Part shown: positions 27,146-35,889 of the stretch, in pieces
Layout: each line of letters opens with the position of its first letter
Position numbering within the stretch: position 1 is the stretch's first letter
DNA from: Hyphomonadaceae bacterium UKL13-1
GTDB taxonomy: Bacteria; Pseudomonadota; Alphaproteobacteria; Caulobacterales; Aquidulcibacteraceae
DNA: 64,000 bases
Direction of reading: 5' to 3'
Assembly (NCBI GenBank): GCA_001602435.1
Contig: CP012156.1
Span: 1,570,001-1,634,000 of the forward strand
Program-made: the position numbers and the translations under genes
The notes under the pieces: model-generated
What the model saw: the letters and a program-made list of their open reading frames with translations, nothing else
Databases searched by the model: none
What the model was told of the DNA's origin: nothing

Positions 27146-27188
27146 TTGTTCATTCCTGCAAACCTGCTCTTAACCGACATCGTGCATA

Positions 27189-27214
27189 CTTCTCAACACT
27201 ATCACTGTGAGAAG
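27189..27214. repeat. Inverted repeat over the motB ribosome-binding site
   Basis: CTTCTCA (27189-27195) and TGAGAAG (27208-27214) form a perfect 7-bp inverted repeat with a 12-nt centre; the right arm contains GAGAAG, the presumed Shine-Dalgarno of motB (ATG at 27221). It may be a regulator-binding site or an RNA hairpin limiting translation. Confidence 0.5.
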
Positions 27215-27220
27215 CACATC

Positions 27221-28111
27221 ATGTCGTCCAATCGGCCAATAATTATCAAAAAAGTCAAAAAGGTAGCCGGTGGGCACCATGGTGGTGCGTGGAAAGTGGC
27301 CTATGCTGACTTTGTGACGGCTATGATGGCGTTCTTCCTTCTGATGTGGCTGATCAACACCTCCTCACCCGAGCAAAAGCGCGGGATCGCTGATTATTTC
27401 GCGCCTGCCAGTGTGTCAGCCTCAACCTCAGGCTCTGGTGGGATATTGGGCGGGACCGCTCTGGGCGAAGTAGGTGCGATGCAGAAAGGGGCAACCCCCA
27501 TTTTTGAATCCGCTGCACCTGCCAGCCAACCTTCCAGCCAAGCCGGCGAAAGCAGTGGGCAAGGTGCAGCTGATGCTGCCGATAAAGCAGCTGAGGACGC
27601 CATCGCCAAACGCGAAGCGGCAGAATTCCAGCAAGCAGAGATGAGCTTGCGTCAAGCGTTGCAAGATATGCCAGAACTGGCCGAAATGTCGCGCAATATC
27701 ATTGTGGACCAAACCCCAGAAGGTCTGCGCATCCAGTTGGTCGATCAAGAAGGCCGCCCGATGTTTGAACCGGGCTCGACAGTGCCGAATGACCGCGCGC
27801 GCCTGATCCTGCAGGCTGCTGCCCGCATCATCGAGACCTTGCCTAATCGTGTCAGCATTTCGGGTCATACCGATGCCGCGCCCAACCCAGATCCACGCAA
27901 CTCGAACTGGGACCTGTCGTCGGCCCGGGCAAATTCGGCCCGTCGCGTGCTGACAGCTGCGGGCTTGAGTGAAGACCGCATTGCGCAAGTCTCGGGAAAA
28001 GCGGGCTCGGACCCCCTCTTCCCAGACGATCCTTATCAAGCCGCCAACCGCCGGATTGCCATTGTGCTGCAGCGCGCCTCATCACCGCTACCAGCAGATG
28101 GTGGTCTGTAG
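27221..28111 (+). CDS. motB: Flagellar motor stator protein MotB
   Basis: 296-residue peptidoglycan-anchored stator subunit. The N-terminal GAWKVAYADFVTAMMAFFLL contains the membrane helix with the proton-carrying Asp (YADF). A Ser/Gly/Ala-rich linker follows, then a C-terminal OmpA-like domain (SISGHTDAAPNPDPRNSNWD.. LSSARANSARRVL.. ANRRIAIVL). The start at 27221 is preferred over the upstream open frame because family members begin only a few residues before the IIIKKVKKV basic segment. motA is not adjacent, which is common in Caulobacter-type genomes. Confidence 0.95.
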   Translation: MSSNRPIIIKKVKKVAGGHHGGAWKVAYADFVTAMMAFFLLMWLINTSSPEQKRGIADYFAPASVSASTSGSGGILGGTALGEVGAMQKGATPIFESAAPASQPSSQAGESSGQGAADAADKAAEDAIAKREAAEFQQAEMSLRQALQDMPELAEMSRNIIVDQTPEGLRIQLVDQEGRPMFEPGSTVPNDRARLILQAAARIIETLPNRVSISGHTDAAPNPDPRNSNWDLSSARANSARRVLTAAGLSEDRIAQVSGKAGSDPLFPDDPYQAANRRIAIVLQRASSPLPADGGL

Positions 28112-28189
28112 AATTTTCCACAGACTTTCGGGAATTTTGCCCTTTCGGGTGTTGGCCAAAGACTGGGAAGGTTGTTACACTCACCCGAC

Positions 28190-28957
28190 ATGAGCACGGA
28201 CCCGACTTCACCTGCTGGGCGGATTTCCGCTTCCAAAAATATCAGGTTTTACCTGACAGCGGCCCAGCCTTGCCCCTATTTGGACGGGCGGCGGGAGCGT
28301 AAGGTTTTTGCTGCCCTTGATGGGCATGACGCGGTTGAGCTCAATGACAGCCTGACTCATGCTGGCTTTCGTCGCTCGCAAAACATCGCCTACCGGCCAG
28401 CTTGTGATATGTGCGCGGCCTGCGTCTCTGTTCGGGTTCCCGCGGCTCAATTTGTTTTTTCGAAGCGGTGGCGGCGTGTTTTGGCGCGCAATCAAGACGT
28501 CGTCTCAAAGCTCGTTCCGGCCCACGCGACTTATGAACAATATGCCCTGCTCCAGACCTATTTAAAGGATCGCCATTTCGGGGCGGGCATGTCGGACATG
28601 TCTGTGTTTGATTATTCGTCGATGGTCGAAGAAACCTCGGTGCGGACTCATATCATTGAGTATCGCTTGGATAACGAAGAAGGCCGCCTGATTGGCTGTG
28701 CCTTGGTCGATGCCTTAGCAGACGGACTATCGATGGTTTACGCGTTCTTTGACCCACGCGAATCAAGCCGAAGCTTGGGCAGCTATATGATTCTCGATCA
28801 TTTACGCCAAGCTCAAGAGGTCACCTACCCTTATGTCTATTTGGGCTATTGGGTTCGGGGATCTCGCAAAATGGCCTATAAAACCAACTTCCGACCCATT
28901 GAAGCATTGGGATCTTCTGGATGGACCGATCTAAGTCCATTACTTAATAAAGACTAG
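28190..28957 (+). CDS. bpt: Aspartate/glutamate leucyl- or arginyltransferase (Bpt/Ate1 type)
   Basis: 255-residue transferase that moves an amino acid from tRNA to N-terminal Asp/Glu of proteins, marking them for ClpAP degradation (N-degron pathway). Seen: PCPYLDGRRERKVFAAL, the cysteine cluster YRPACDMCAACVSVRVP, FSKRWRRVLARN, and YWVRGSRKMAYKTNFRPIE near the end. Bacterial Bpt uses leucyl-tRNA, and the longer Ate forms use arginyl-tRNA; the length and motifs suit Bpt/ATE of alphaproteobacteria. Start ATG at 28190. Confidence 0.93.
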   Translation: MSTDPTSPAGRISASKNIRFYLTAAQPCPYLDGRRERKVFAALDGHDAVELNDSLTHAGFRRSQNIAYRPACDMCAACVSVRVPAAQFVFSKRWRRVLARNQDVVSKLVPAHATYEQYALLQTYLKDRHFGAGMSDMSVFDYSSMVEETSVRTHIIEYRLDNEEGRLIGCALVDALADGLSMVYAFFDPRESSRSLGSYMILDHLRQAQEVTYPYVYLGYWVRGSRKMAYKTNFRPIEALGSSGWTDLSPLLNKD

Positions 28958-29071
28958 AAATTTTCGAGTTTGTTGCCGGCAATTAAGGCAAAACCCCTAT
29001 CGAGTCAGGAAACGTTAAACATTACGCCCCACAAGCAAACTAGCGATGTTTTGTGAGTGGAGTAATCTGTT

Positions 29072-29866
29072 ATGCGCTTATCCTATCTTGTTTCTGCACT
29101 TGCTTTATTGAGCAGCCCGGCACTGGCAGATTCGCCGTTCTCTTTTGGTGGTTCGGTTGGGTATGAGTTTCCGGTAAGCGGCAAAATCATCGACCAAACT
29201 TCAAGTGCCAGCGTCAATCTGACGACCTTGAACGCCAGTCTCGCGGGCACTGGTATCTTGCGGCTGCGCGGTACGGATTTCAAAGACAGTTCCGACGCCC
29301 CACTCAAAGCGACCATCGAAGTGCGCTATGCCTTGACGCAGACTTCTGAAATGTTTGGTGCGATCACTTACAGCCAATCCAATGGCAAAAGCGCCAATAT
29401 CGGCTGCGTCGAGATCGTCGTGTCAGGTGCCCCAGATTGTTCGACACCACTGACCGCGACCTTTAGCGACTTCAAGCAAATGGGCGTTGAATTGGGTTAT
29501 CGCCAATGGCTCGAAAGCCCTTTCATGAGCGACCGCTTGTTCCCCTATTACACCCTGCGTGCCGGCGTGACCCAGACCGATGCGCTGTCGGCGACCGTTG
29601 CGGCTTCCACCTCGCTGGTCCCCAATGCGCCGATTGGCACCTGGAATCTGTATGACGACAAGGTCACTTATGTGATCGGCGGCGATGTGGGCGCGACCTA
29701 TCTGATCGCCCCATTTGCCGAAATCGGCGCCGAAGTCGGTGTGCGTTACAATTCCAAACTGTCTGAAGTGGATACAAACCTGACCGCACTGGGCTTGGGT
29801 ACCGCCAACGACAAGTCAGACCGCATCACGATCCCGGTTTCAGTCCGCCTGAACGCGGCATTCTAA
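29072..29866 (+). CDS. Outer-membrane beta-barrel protein
   Basis: 264 residues with a clear Sec signal peptide (MRLSYLVSALALLSSPALADS, cleavage near 20). The rest consists of alternating amphipathic strands ending in VSVRLNAAF, with a C-terminal Phe as expected for BAM-assembled barrels. Two cysteines (GCVEIV, DCSTP) could pair in a loop. A GGAG ribosome-binding site precedes the ATG and a strong terminator follows. The specific role is unknown; it resembles small porin-like or adhesin-type barrels. Confidence 0.85.
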   Translation: MRLSYLVSALALLSSPALADSPFSFGGSVGYEFPVSGKIIDQTSSASVNLTTLNASLAGTGILRLRGTDFKDSSDAPLKATIEVRYALTQTSEMFGAITYSQSNGKSANIGCVEIVVSGAPDCSTPLTATFSDFKQMGVELGYRQWLESPFMSDRLFPYYTLRAGVTQTDALSATVAASTSLVPNAPIGTWNLYDDKVTYVIGGDVGATYLIAPFAEIGAEVGVRYNSKLSEVDTNLTALGLGTANDKSDRITIPVSVRLNAAF

Positions 29867-29890
29867 GCTTTACGGCACATTGCTTGATTT

Positions 29891-29923
29891 AAAGGGCGTT
29901 TGGGCAACCAAGCGCCCTTTTTG
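29891..29923 (+). terminator. Rho-independent terminator after the barrel gene
   Basis: AAAGGGCGTTTGG-GCAA-CCAAGCGCCCTTT then TT: a 13-bp stem (one G-U) closed by a GNRA-type GCAA loop, 25 nt after the stop at 29866. It could also stop transcription of the opposing lipoprotein gene. Confidence 0.92.
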
Positions 29924-29957
29924 CCGAGTCTAAGTTTAGCGGTAGTTTTATCTAAAC

Positions 29958-30584
29958 TTAAGGCTCCCTCGACCCCGGCCCGTAAACAACTTGGCCTTCC
30001 GGAACGGTCGCGGGATTAATGCTTTCAACAATCTTTGGTCGAGGCCCTGCATTCTCATAGACAATGCGGCCAGGCACCAGATTCGAAACCACCAGAGCTA
30101 AATTATCGCACGTTTCAGCGGCCTCAACATCTAGCATAACGGATCCCTGCTGTGGCCATGCAGCGCCAGTGACAAAGGCCAGCCGAAGGCCTGCCTCATT
30201 CAGGATGTTTCCATAAGTTTCCTGATCTTCCATCTTATGGCCACGTGTGAGTTCAATTTGGAACTGACACAGCTGTTTCTGGTCCCCAGTCCCAGCTTTG
30301 GCTGCAGCAATTTGGCGCTCATAATATGCCCGCGCCTCCAGAACTGGGATCATCTTGCCGCTGCAGGCGGTGTCGGCTTTCCGAGCTAGCTTTAGGTGCC
30401 CAGTGCCTTTTTCGTCTCGGATCAAGGCCAACTTGCCTTCCCTAATTTGGTCCCAAAAGGTTTGGTCTGCTGCTTGCCAAACCCGCTCTATCGGCTGTGG
30501 GTGTTCTTCGACACAAAAGGACTGCTCGCATGCTGAAAGTGCGGGTAGTAAAAGCGCTACAATAGGCAGGGAAATTTTACGCAT
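29958..30584 (-). CDS. Hypothetical lipoprotein
   Basis: 209 residues. The N-terminus MRKISLPIVALLLPALSAC is a lipoprotein signal with lipobox LSAC, so the mature protein starts at Cys19. The mature part contains several more cysteines (SFCVEE, TACSGK, QLCQF, ETCDN), suggesting disulfides in the periplasm. No family recognised. The start at 30584 is used because it gives a proper signal peptide; the frame is open to 30623. A 10-bp perfect hairpin sits 29 nt upstream. Confidence 0.8.
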   Translation of the reverse strand: MRKISLPIVALLLPALSACEQSFCVEEHPQPIERVWQAADQTFWDQIREGKLALIRDEKGTGHLKLARKADTACSGKMIPVLEARAYYERQIAAAKAGTGDQKQLCQFQIELTRGHKMEDQETYGNILNEAGLRLAFVTGAAWPQQGSVMLDVEAAETCDNLALVVSNLVPGRIVYENAGPRPKIVESINPATVPEGQVVYGPGSREP

Positions 30585-30612
30585 CAAAGTCTCAAAGCAA
30601 AGCCGCGGATAA

Positions 30613-30636
30613 GCGCATTCCAACCGTGGAATGCGC
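30613..30636. repeat. 10-bp perfect hairpin upstream of lipoprotein gene
   Basis: GCGCATTCCA-ACCG-TGGAATGCGC: perfect 10-bp arms with a 4-nt loop, in the leader of the lipoprotein gene (start 30584, minus strand). No T-run follows in either direction, so it is not a standard terminator. A regulator-binding site or a leader RNA structure is likely. The rest of the gap 30637-30847 shows nothing recognisable. Confidence 0.65.
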
Positions 30637-30847
30637 CAAGGTCAAGACGCACTTAGTGAATTGCCACTGTTCGATGCCATAAATTGGAACGACGGTTTGT
30701 TTGGAGCGGTTAACGGCAGAGGCGACAGGTTTAGCCATAGCCTGAAAGGCGGCGGTTAAAGCGACTCTTGAGGGCCACAAACAGTCATGCTCACAATCGC
30801 TCCTTATCGGAGGCCCTGCATCGGGTTATAGAGAACGGTTCAACTTG

Positions 30848-31276
30848 CTAGGCTTTCATCGGCAAAAGTAGCTGTTGAGAAGAGGCTTCGGCAATCAGCT
30901 CGTCGTTCTCGCGCTTCAGCTCTACGCGGCATGTGATCATTTGGCGCGTCTGAGCGACTACCCTCGCTTCTATCAAAAGCGCTTCAACGCGCCCGACACG
31001 AACAAAGTTCATCGTAAGGCTCGTGGTTCGAAATACCATGTCATCTGGGACCACCGTCATCGCCGCGAATGCGGCTGCTTGGTCCGCAAGCGCGGTGAGG
31101 TAGCCTCCGAACAATGATCCATCCACGTTCAGTAATTCCGGATTTGGCACCCAACGTTTGCGCACCCAACCAGAGCCCCAGTCGTCTAACCCACCAAGTT
31201 GCAGCGTTTGCACGACCGGGGGCAAAACTGCTGACCCTGCCTTCAACAAATCCAATCTTTCAGTCGCCCAAGTCAT
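30848..31276 (-). CDS. PaaI-type hotdog thioesterase
   Basis: 142-residue single hotdog-domain protein. Seen: RKRWVPNPELLNVDGSLFGGYLTALADQAAAFAA, which holds the acyl-CoA-thioesterase core, then TTSLTMNFVRVGRVEALLIEARVV and RQMITCRVELKREN. It probably hydrolyses acyl-CoA, substrate unknown. The ATG at 31276 has GGCGGAG at the right distance; the frame is open to 31414 but the extra residues do not resemble the family. Downstream of parC by about 290 nt. Confidence 0.88.
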   Translation of the reverse strand: MTWATERLDLLKAGSAVLPPVVQTLQLGGLDDWGSGWVRKRWVPNPELLNVDGSLFGGYLTALADQAAAFAAMTVVPDDMVFRTTSLTMNFVRVGRVEALLIEARVVAQTRQMITCRVELKRENDELIAEASSQQLLLPMKA

Positions 31277-31537
31277 CTGCAAACTCCGCCCCTTATTGAG
31301 CGCAATCATACAGGGAATGGTCGGTAGGGCTATGCAATTTCGGGTGTGCATGCTCGTAAGCAATGCGACTCGCGCCGCAGCGTGCGGTCCATCAATAAAC
31401 TGCACCATGGTCATGAAATTTCTGAAATCGGTTTAGTCGTGCCCAAGCCCGAACATTAGGCAGCACTTCACTTGCCTTGAAGCCGCCCATCTATTCTTTC
31501 TGAGTTAGCTGGGGGCAAGGTCACTCCCCTCGCCCCC

Positions 31538-31565
31538 TTAGGGGGGAGACGGGCTTGACCCCCTA
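31538..31565. repeat. GC-rich hairpin repeat starting at the parC stop codon
   Basis: Read on the minus strand from the parC stop: TAGGGGGTCAAGCCCGTCTC followed by CCCCC. The G-run and C-run can pair. A closely related sequence begins at the stop codon of the S9 peptidase gene (63130-63146). It probably serves as a terminator or is a copy of a dispersed intergenic repeat. Confidence 0.55.
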
Positions 31566-33812
31566 CCCCACAAACTTGCCCGACCGCGAGAAGCCGCGGG
31601 GGACCATGCGGCCGGCGGCGGCGCGTTTGGCGACATAGTCTTTCCAGTCGGGCACATCGCGGCGGCGGCCGGAGGTGTCGTACCAAGCAAGGCCTTCGTC
31701 TGCTTTGAAGGTCAGCGCGTCTAACAGACCGCCATCCTTATAGGCTTGCAGCTTGACGCCTTTGCCCCGGCCCATGCGTGGTAATTCTTCGGTCTTGAAG
31801 ACGACGAGTTTCCGGTTCTCGCCGACCACAGCCACCATGTCGCCTTGGATGGGTGCTACGACGGCAGTCTTGGCTCCGTCATCCAAGTTCAAGACTTGCT
31901 TGCCCGAGCGCCGCATCGCCGCGCACTCCTCATCGCTGACCACAAAGCCATAGCCAGAGCTTGCGGCAATTAAGCGCTCGCCATCGGGCTTGGGCAGGAA
32001 CATGGCCAGGATGTCGTGCTCTTCACCCAGATCAATCGAGAGGCGCACAGGTTCCCCTAAGCCTCGCCCACCGGGCAATTTATCGCCCGCCAAAGCAAAG
32101 GCGCGGCCATCGGTGGCAAACAGAACAATGCGGTCGGTCGTCTCAGCATGGAGTGAGAGATAATAGCCGTCGCCATCCTTATATTTCACGGTCGATAGAT
32201 CATCGATCTTGCCCTTCAGCGCCCGGATCCAGCCCTTTTGCGACAGGACGACCGTGATCGGCTCGCGCGTTACAAAAGCCTCTGCACTTAAGGACAAGGC
32301 AATTGGGGCGTCTGCAAAGGTCGTGCGGCGTGCGCCGAGGGCAGTGTCTTTTGAGAAAGCCGATTGGATTTCGCGCAGCTCTTCTGCCGCTTGCGCCCAT
32401 TGCAATTTGGGCGAAGCAATCATCGCCATCAGGCCTTCACGTTCGGCCTTGAGGTCTTCATTTTCTTGACGAATTTCCATTTCTTCCAGCTTACGCAAAT
32501 TGCGCAAACGCGTGTCGAGAATGGCATTGGCTTGGACGTCAGTTAGCTCGAACGTTTTGATCAAGACTTGCTTAGGCTCATCCTCATAGCGGATGATGCG
32601 AATGACTTCGTCGAGATTGAGGTAGGCGACGAGCAAGCCCGCCAAAATCTCCAAGCGCGCTTCAATCTTGCGCAGCCGCCAATTGGCGCGTGCAACAATC
32701 ACGTCGCGCTTATGGTCGAGGAAGGCCTTCAAGCACTCAATCAAGCTCATCACGCGCGGCGCACCCTTGGCGTCGAGCACATTGAGGTTCATCGAGAAGC
32801 GGTTTTCCAGATCGGTGAGCTTGAACAAGCTCTCCATCAATTGTTCGGGCTCTACCGTGCGGGCGCGTGGCTCAAGGACGAGGCGAATATCTTCAGCACT
32901 TTCGTCGCGCACATCGCCCAGAAGCGGTGCCTTCTTGTTTTCGATCAGCTCTGCCAAGCGCTCCACAATTTTGGACTTCTGCACCTGATAGGGTGTCTCG
33001 GTCACAATGATGCGCCAGGTGCCGCGGCCGGTATCTTCCACGTGCCAGCGGGCGCGGGTGCGGAAACCGCCTTTACCGGTCGCATAGGCCTCGCGGATGG
33101 CGGCACGCGATTCAATGCAAATCCCACCGGTGGGAAAGTCTGGCCCCGGAACAAGGGTCAAAATTTCATCGAGATCAGCTTCGGGCTTGTCGATCAGAAG
33201 CAGGCAGGCATCAATCAGCTCTGCCGCATTGTGGGGCGGGATGGAGGTGGCCATCCCCACCGCAATCCCCATCGAGCCATTGGCCAAAAGGTTTGGATAG
33301 CCAGCAGGTAGAACCGATGGCTCTTCATCCTCTTGGCTATAGGTCTCGCGGAAAAGGACCGAATCCTCATCCACACCTTCCATCAAAAGGGCACCAATGG
33401 CGGTTAGGCGGGCCTCGGTATAGCGGTAGGCAGCGGCTGAATCGCCGTCGATATTGCCGAAATTGCCTTGGCCATCGACGAGAGGATAGCGAACGGAGAA
33501 GTCTTGCGCCAAGCGCACCAAAGCATCGTAAATCGCACTGTCGCCATGGGGGTGATATTTACCCATCACGTCGCCGACGATCTTCGCACACTTCTTGAAA
33601 TTGCTAGAGGGGTCGAGGCCCAGTTCGCCCATGGCATGAATGATACGGCGCTGAACGGGCTTTAGGCCGTCGCGCACATCGGGCAACGCGCGACTGGTAA
33701 TGGTCGACAAGGCATAGACGAGGTAGCGGCTCTCCAACGCCCGATCAAACGGCTCGTTGATGATATTGCCGCTGTCGCCGCCGCTGCCATCTAATTCCAC
33801 TAAATCGCCCAT
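31563..33812 (-). CDS. parC: DNA topoisomerase IV subunit A
   Basis: 749 residues. Cleavage-joining subunit for chromosome decatenation. Seen: [40 protein letters not shown], and [11 protein letters not shown] with the catalytic Tyr131. The quinolone-determining positions carry Ser92 and Asp96, the sensitive-type arrangement (inference from E. coli ParC Ser80/Glu84). The C-terminal domain is shorter and more divergent than GyrA and lacks a clear GyrA box, supporting ParC over GyrA. Monocistronic. Confidence 0.95.
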   Translation of the reverse strand: MGDLVELDGSGGDSGNIINEPFDRALESRYLVYALSTITSRALPDVRDGLKPVQRRIIHAMGELGLDPSSNFKKCAKIVGDVMGKYHPHGDSAIYDALVRLAQDFSVRYPLVDGQGNFGNIDGDSAAAYRYTEARLTAIGALLMEGVDEDSVLFRETYSQEDEEPSVLPAGYPNLLANGSMGIAVGMATSIPPHNAAELIDACLLLIDKPEADLDEILTLVPGPDFPTGGICIESRAAIREAYATGKGGFRTRARWHVEDTGRGTWRIIVTETPYQVQKSKIVERLAELIENKKAPLLGDVRDESAEDIRLVLEPRARTVEPEQLMESLFKLTDLENRFSMNLNVLDAKGAPRVMSLIECLKAFLDHKRDVIVARANWRLRKIEARLEILAGLLVAYLNLDEVIRIIRYEDEPKQVLIKTFELTDVQANAILDTRLRNLRKLEEMEIRQENEDLKAEREGLMAMIASPKLQWAQAAEELREIQSAFSKDTALGARRTTFADAPIALSLSAEAFVTREPITVVLSQKGWIRALKGKIDDLSTVKYKDGDGYYLSLHAETTDRIVLFATDGRAFALAGDKLPGGRGLGEPVRLSIDLGEEHDILAMFLPKPDGERLIAASSGYGFVVSDEECAAMRRSGKQVLNLDDGAKTAVVAPIQGDMVAVVGENRKLVVFKTEELPRMGRGKGVKLQAYKDGGLLDALTFKADEGLAWYDTSGRRRDVPDWKDYVAKRAAAGRMVPRGFSRSGKFVG

Positions 33813-33944
33813 GGGCTCACTATCCTTCGAATCAGGTCGCTATCATGGCAGCGTGCGGGGCCAAGCGCGACGACAAGCGGCAGCGACTTGTGGACAAGTA
33901 CTGCAATGAAGTGCCGATTTATGGGGATTTTTAAGGGGTGGGAG

Positions 33945-34019
33945 TGGCAGCTCCTACGGGAGTCGAACCCGTCTTTCCTGATTGAAAATCAGGCGTCCTA
34001 ACCGATAGACGAAGGAGCC
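33945..34019 (-). tRNA. tRNA-Glu (anticodon TTC)
   Basis: 75-nt tRNA on the minus strand starting GGCTCCTTCGTCTATCGGTT. The anticodon arm is CCTGA-TTTTCAA-TCAGG giving anticodon TTC, the T arm is GACGGGTTCGACTCCCGT and the 3' end is encoded as GCCA. The acceptor stem pairs GGCTCCT with AGGAGCT (first pair G-U). It lies between the recJ operon and parC; no integrase or duplicated tRNA end is nearby. Confidence 0.97.
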
Positions 34020-34056
34020 ACGTCACGCGTTGTTCACACGAGAGGCGGCTCTATAC

Positions 34057-34087
34057 AAAGGCCGATGCGAACACGCAAGCGGCCTTT
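34057..34087 (-). terminator. Terminator after recJ
   Basis: Minus strand AAAGGCCG-N15-CGGCCTTT: an 8-bp outer stem with an inner GCG/CGC pair, directly after the recJ stop (34092) and before tRNA-Glu, followed by TTTGTAT. It likely ends the hom-glpX-recJ transcript. Confidence 0.75.
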
Positions 34088-34091
34088 GCTG

Positions 34092-35885
34092 CTAAGATGC
34101 AGGACTTGCATCGATAATCTCACAATCAACCGCGTTTTCGCCTCGCCAATCGTCTTTTTTCAGCCGGACCACGACATGCAAGGGCCGTCGTCCCATCAGG
34201 GCATCGCCTAAAGGCGTATTCAGGGAGCGAAATGAGATCGCCTTGATTCTCTGCCCGGATTGATCTTCCAGCATGAGGCGCACATGGCCCGTCCCCACAG
34301 GGGCAGCGGCATAGGGGCGCACATCGGCAAAGGCAAACACAGGATCTGGCCAGCCCGCGCCATAGGGGCCAACTTCGGTCATGGCGTCGAGAAGTTCGGG
34401 CGTCGCAGCACCAAGCCCGACCAAGGCATCAATGGCGAGGTCGCGGCTATTGCCCGCAGCATCTGACTCCGAACGCAAGCGGTGGGTCAGGTCGTGATGG
34501 ACGGACTTTAGCTCACTAAAATTCATGGTCAGGCCTGCGGCCATGGCGTGCCCACCGCCGGCTAAGATCACGCCATCACTGGCAGCACCAGAAACCGCAG
34601 CGCCCAAGTTGACGCCCGGCACCGACCTGCCAGAGCCTTTGGCCTGTGGGTCTTCGGGATCAGCTGAGCCGATCACGATCACGGGGCGATGGAAGCGGTC
34701 TTTGAGGCGACCCGCGACAATGCCGATGATGCCTGGATGCCAGCCGGGCGCGCCCAACATCAAGAGCGGACCATCAAGAGGCCCTGCCTCGCCGCGCTCG
34801 ACCCGCGCAATGGCTTCTTCCAACACATTGGCCTCTATCGCCCGACGCTCGGCATTGAGGACTTCAAGCTCTTCCGCAATCTGAGTAGCTTCCGACGCAT
34901 CCTCGGTCGACAAGAGCCGCACGGCGAGGGAGGAATCCCCTACCCTGCCGCCGGCATTTAGGCGCGGACCAAACACCCAGCCAGAGGCATAGACACTGCC
35001 GGGGTCTTTCAGTTTTGATGTCACCGCCAGAGCGGCAAGGCCAGGATTGGCGAGTTTTTCTTGCACTTTGAGGCCTTGCGCCACTAAAGCGCGATTCAGG
35101 CCCGTCAGCGGCGCAACGTCGCAAATGGTTCCCAGTGCGGCAAGGTCGAGCCGACTGAGCAGATCATATTCAGCCCCCGTCCACAGACCCTGCTGCCGTG
35201 CCGCGCGATTGAGGGCAACCAGGGCAACAAAGACCACGCCGGCAGCCGTCAAATTGCCCAGTCCCGAGACATCGTCTTGTCGATTGGGATTGACCACAGC
35301 CAAGGCGGGGGGCGGCGCGCCATGCATCAAATGGTGGTCAAACACCACAACATCCAAGCCAATGCGGGCGGCTTCTTCCAGCGCGGCATAGGCTGCGGCC
35401 CCACAATCGACCGTGATTAGAAGATCGGTTCCGCTATCCTTGATCTTATTGACGATTTTAGGGCTGGGACCATAGCCATCGAGAATGCGGTCAGGCACAA
35501 ACACATTGGCCCGTGCTCCGACCGACTTAAACCAGCTGAGCAGCAACGCCCCGGAAGTCCCGCCATCCACATCATAATCGGCCAAGATCGTGATGGCGCG
35601 CTGTCCCCGCACGGCAGCGAGGATCGCCACCACCGCCTTTTCCATGTCTTGCAAGGTGAAGGGCTCTGGCAGTTCGTTTTTGAGCTTAGGGGATAGAATA
35701 CGATGGGCCGTGTTTGGCACCGCCCCCCGTGCAACCAACAGCTTGGCCTGCATCGCCCCAATGCCGAGACGACGCACACCTTCTTCTAAGACGCCAAGGG
35801 TGGCTTCAGATTGCCCATCGGGCACACGTTGAAGCCATCTGCGACCGGTCAGGCTCGACTCTATTCCGAGGAAAGAGCCGGCCAT
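34092..35885 (-). CDS. recJ: Single-stranded-DNA-specific exonuclease RecJ
   Basis: 597 residues. 5'-3' ssDNA exonuclease in recombination and mismatch repair. DHH-superfamily motifs: ILADYDVDGGTSGALL, LLITVDCGAAAY, VVVFDHHLMHG, and LGTICDVAPL. The DHHA1 part contains GWHPGIIGIVAGRLKDRF and the GGGHAMAAGLT motif. 4 nt downstream of glpX, same operon. Full length. Confidence 0.96.
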   Translation of the reverse strand: MAGSFLGIESSLTGRRWLQRVPDGQSEATLGVLEEGVRRLGIGAMQAKLLVARGAVPNTAHRILSPKLKNELPEPFTLQDMEKAVVAILAAVRGQRAITILADYDVDGGTSGALLLSWFKSVGARANVFVPDRILDGYGPSPKIVNKIKDSGTDLLITVDCGAAAYAALEEAARIGLDVVVFDHHLMHGAPPPALAVVNPNRQDDVSGLGNLTAAGVVFVALVALNRAARQQGLWTGAEYDLLSRLDLAALGTICDVAPLTGLNRALVAQGLKVQEKLANPGLAALAVTSKLKDPGSVYASGWVFGPRLNAGGRVGDSSLAVRLLSTEDASEATQIAEELEVLNAERRAIEANVLEEAIARVERGEAGPLDGPLLMLGAPGWHPGIIGIVAGRLKDRFHRPVIVIGSADPEDPQAKGSGRSVPGVNLGAAVSGAASDGVILAGGGHAMAAGLTMNFSELKSVHHDLTHRLRSESDAAGNSRDLAIDALVGLGAATPELLDAMTEVGPYGAGWPDPVFAFADVRPYAAAPVGTGHVRLMLEDQSGQRIKAISFRSLNTPLGDALMGRRPLHVVVRLKKDDWRGENAVDCEIIDASPAS

Positions 35886-35889
35886 CCAT

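Noticed and set aside
30592..30780. 62-codon open frame upstream of the lipoprotein
   Set aside because: No ribosome-binding site, no recognisable protein features, and it covers the 10-bp hairpin; probably chance.
33945..34019. tRNA-Glu as an integration site
   Set aside because: No integrase and no direct repeat of the tRNA 3' end seen nearby; flanking genes are core housekeeping genes.
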